A DNA stretch of 7,044 nt from Halieaceae bacterium (lineage in GTDB: Bacteria > Pseudomonadota > Gammaproteobacteria > Pseudomonadales > Halieaceae). The stretch is from positions 18,561-25,604 of the forward strand of contig NZIH01000020.1 of assembly GCA_002691565.1 (NCBI GenBank), read 5' to 3'. The notes under the pieces are model-generated. The model worked only from the letters and a program-made list of their open reading frames with translations, ran no database searches and was not told where the DNA came from. Below are positions 6,281-7,044 of this stretch, piece after piece. Position 1 is the first letter of the stretch; each line of letters begins with the position of its first letter. A program made the translations under genes and the position numbers.

Positions 6281-7044
6281 ATGCTGCTTTTGCCCGGATC
6301 CGTCGCGTTGTCCGCGCCGCGCTTTTCCCGCTTATCTGCACAGATAACAGAACTTGATCCCACTCTCAGATTGAAAAGAGCGTTCTTTGTTTATGCGGTC
6401 GACACATCGGACGCTGTAGACGAAGACAAGTTATCCGCGCTCCTTCAGCCGGGAACGAGTGCCGAGCCTGTGGGCGATGAGCTCTACCAGCAGGAGCTGG
6501 TGGTTGTGGCGCCGCGCTTTGGCACCATTTCACCATGGTCTAGTAAAGCAACCAATATTGCCCAGAATTGCGGCTTTGAAGGGGTCAACCGGATTGAGCG
6601 AGCCGTTGTTTACGTCATTGAGGGCTTGCATCAATCAACACATGCCGCCCAGGCGGCCGCCCTATTACACGACCGCATGGTTGAGGTTGCGCTGGACTCC
6701 ATTCAGCGAATTGAGGGTTTGTTTACAGAAATTGAGCCACGCCCTCTCGCCACGGTTGCTGTTGTTGATGAAGGTCGTGTGGCCCTTGCCGATGCTAATG
6801 CCTCATTGGGACTGGCGCTTGCCGACGATGAAATAGACTACCTGGTCGACGCCTTTACTGAATTGGGTAGAGATCCCTCCGATACCGAGTTAATGATGTT
6901 TGCGCAGGCCAACTCGGAGCATTGCCGGCACAAGATTTTCAATGCGTCATGGACCATTGACGGTGTTGATCAGCCCTGGTCCCTGTTTGGCATGATTAAA
7001 AATACCTATCAGCAGGGTGGCGAAAACGTGCTCTCTGCTTATGC
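6281..7044 (+). CDS. purL: Phosphoribosylformylglycinamidine synthase, N-terminal part
   Basis: The first 254 residues of the large single-chain PurL (about 1,290 residues in E. coli); the gene continues past the right edge. The enzyme converts FGAR, glutamine and ATP to FGAM, the fourth step of purine synthesis, in the cytoplasm. Visible parts are the N-terminal PurS-like domain, with [14 protein letters not shown] (78-91), and the linker reaching [12 protein letters not shown] (207-218), both nearly identical to the proteobacterial enzyme. The segment LADDEIDYL followed by [10 protein letters not shown] also matches. No frameshift or internal stop occurs in this part. The ATG at 6281 has AGGA (6270-6273) seven bases upstream, and the N-terminus [14 protein letters not shown] aligns with the E. 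coli start, MEILRGSPALSAFR. The synthase and glutaminase domains lie outside the window. It is divergent from mltF, as expected from the gammaproteobacterial arrangement. Confidence 0.96.
   Translation, partial: MLLLPGSVALSAPRFSRLSAQITELDPTLRLKRAFFVYAVDTSDAVDEDKLSALLQPGTSAEPVGDELYQQELVVVAPRFGTISPWSSKATNIAQNCGFEGVNRIERAVVYVIEGLHQSTHAAQAAALLHDRMVEVALDSIQRIEGLFTEIEPRPLATVAVVDEGRVALADANASLGLALADDEIDYLVDAFTELGRDPSDTELMMFAQANSEHCRHKIFNASWTIDGVDQPWSLFGMIKNTYQQGGENVLSAY

Noticed and set aside
6459..6836. 125-codon plus-strand frame within purL
   Set aside because: It is out of frame with the clear PurL reading frame that runs uninterrupted from 6281 to the window edge.
1..7044. A defence system, prophage, transposon, CRISPR or other mobile system
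   Set aside because: No transposase, integrase, direct-repeat array, tRNA attachment site or compositional break was seen; all large genes are core functions.

Overview
The window reads as ordinary chromosomal DNA of a gammaproteobacterium. The order tadA, mltF, purL, with mltF and purL divergent, is a known gammaproteobacterial arrangement. The elongation factor closely resembles the second EF-G (FusA2) that I know from Vibrio and Shewanella. Moderate GC content and the NnrU-type protein would fit a marine lineage such as the OM60/NOR5 or wider OMG groups, but that placement is inference. I see no mobile element, CRISPR array, rRNA or tRNA.

Layout. Positions 1-238 hold no recognisable gene. 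Their 3' part is a structured leader of two adjacent hairpins in front of fusA2 (239-2332, complete EF-G paralogue), which ends in a clear intrinsic terminator (2351-2379). A tight same-strand cluster follows: a four-helix membrane protein of unknown function (2456-2833), an NnrU-family membrane protein (2837-3385), an AlkA-like HhH-GPD base glycosylase (3389-4015) and tadA (4012-4476). Gaps are 3 bp and 3 bp, then a 4-bp ATGA overlap, so this is very probably one transcription unit. A 67-residue two-helix membrane protein (4554-4757) comes next. On the opposite strand lies mltF (4772-6190), which converges on that small gene with only 14 bp between the stops. A 90-bp divergent intergenic region with a good promoter candidate leads into purL, which starts at 6281 and runs off the right edge.

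Functions. The genes are mostly housekeeping: ribosome translocation or recycling (FusA2), tRNA wobble inosine (TadA), alkylation-type base excision repair (glycosylase), peptidoglycan turnover (MltF) and purine synthesis (PurL). The less understood parts are the two small membrane proteins and NnrU.

I do not see a convincing undescribed multi-gene system. The most interesting item is the fusA2 leader, where two tandem hairpins one base apart each have a 12-nt loop containing the same AAGACG hexamer. Next are the paired CGATCG palindromes that bracket the likely purL -10 box exactly 22 bp apart.
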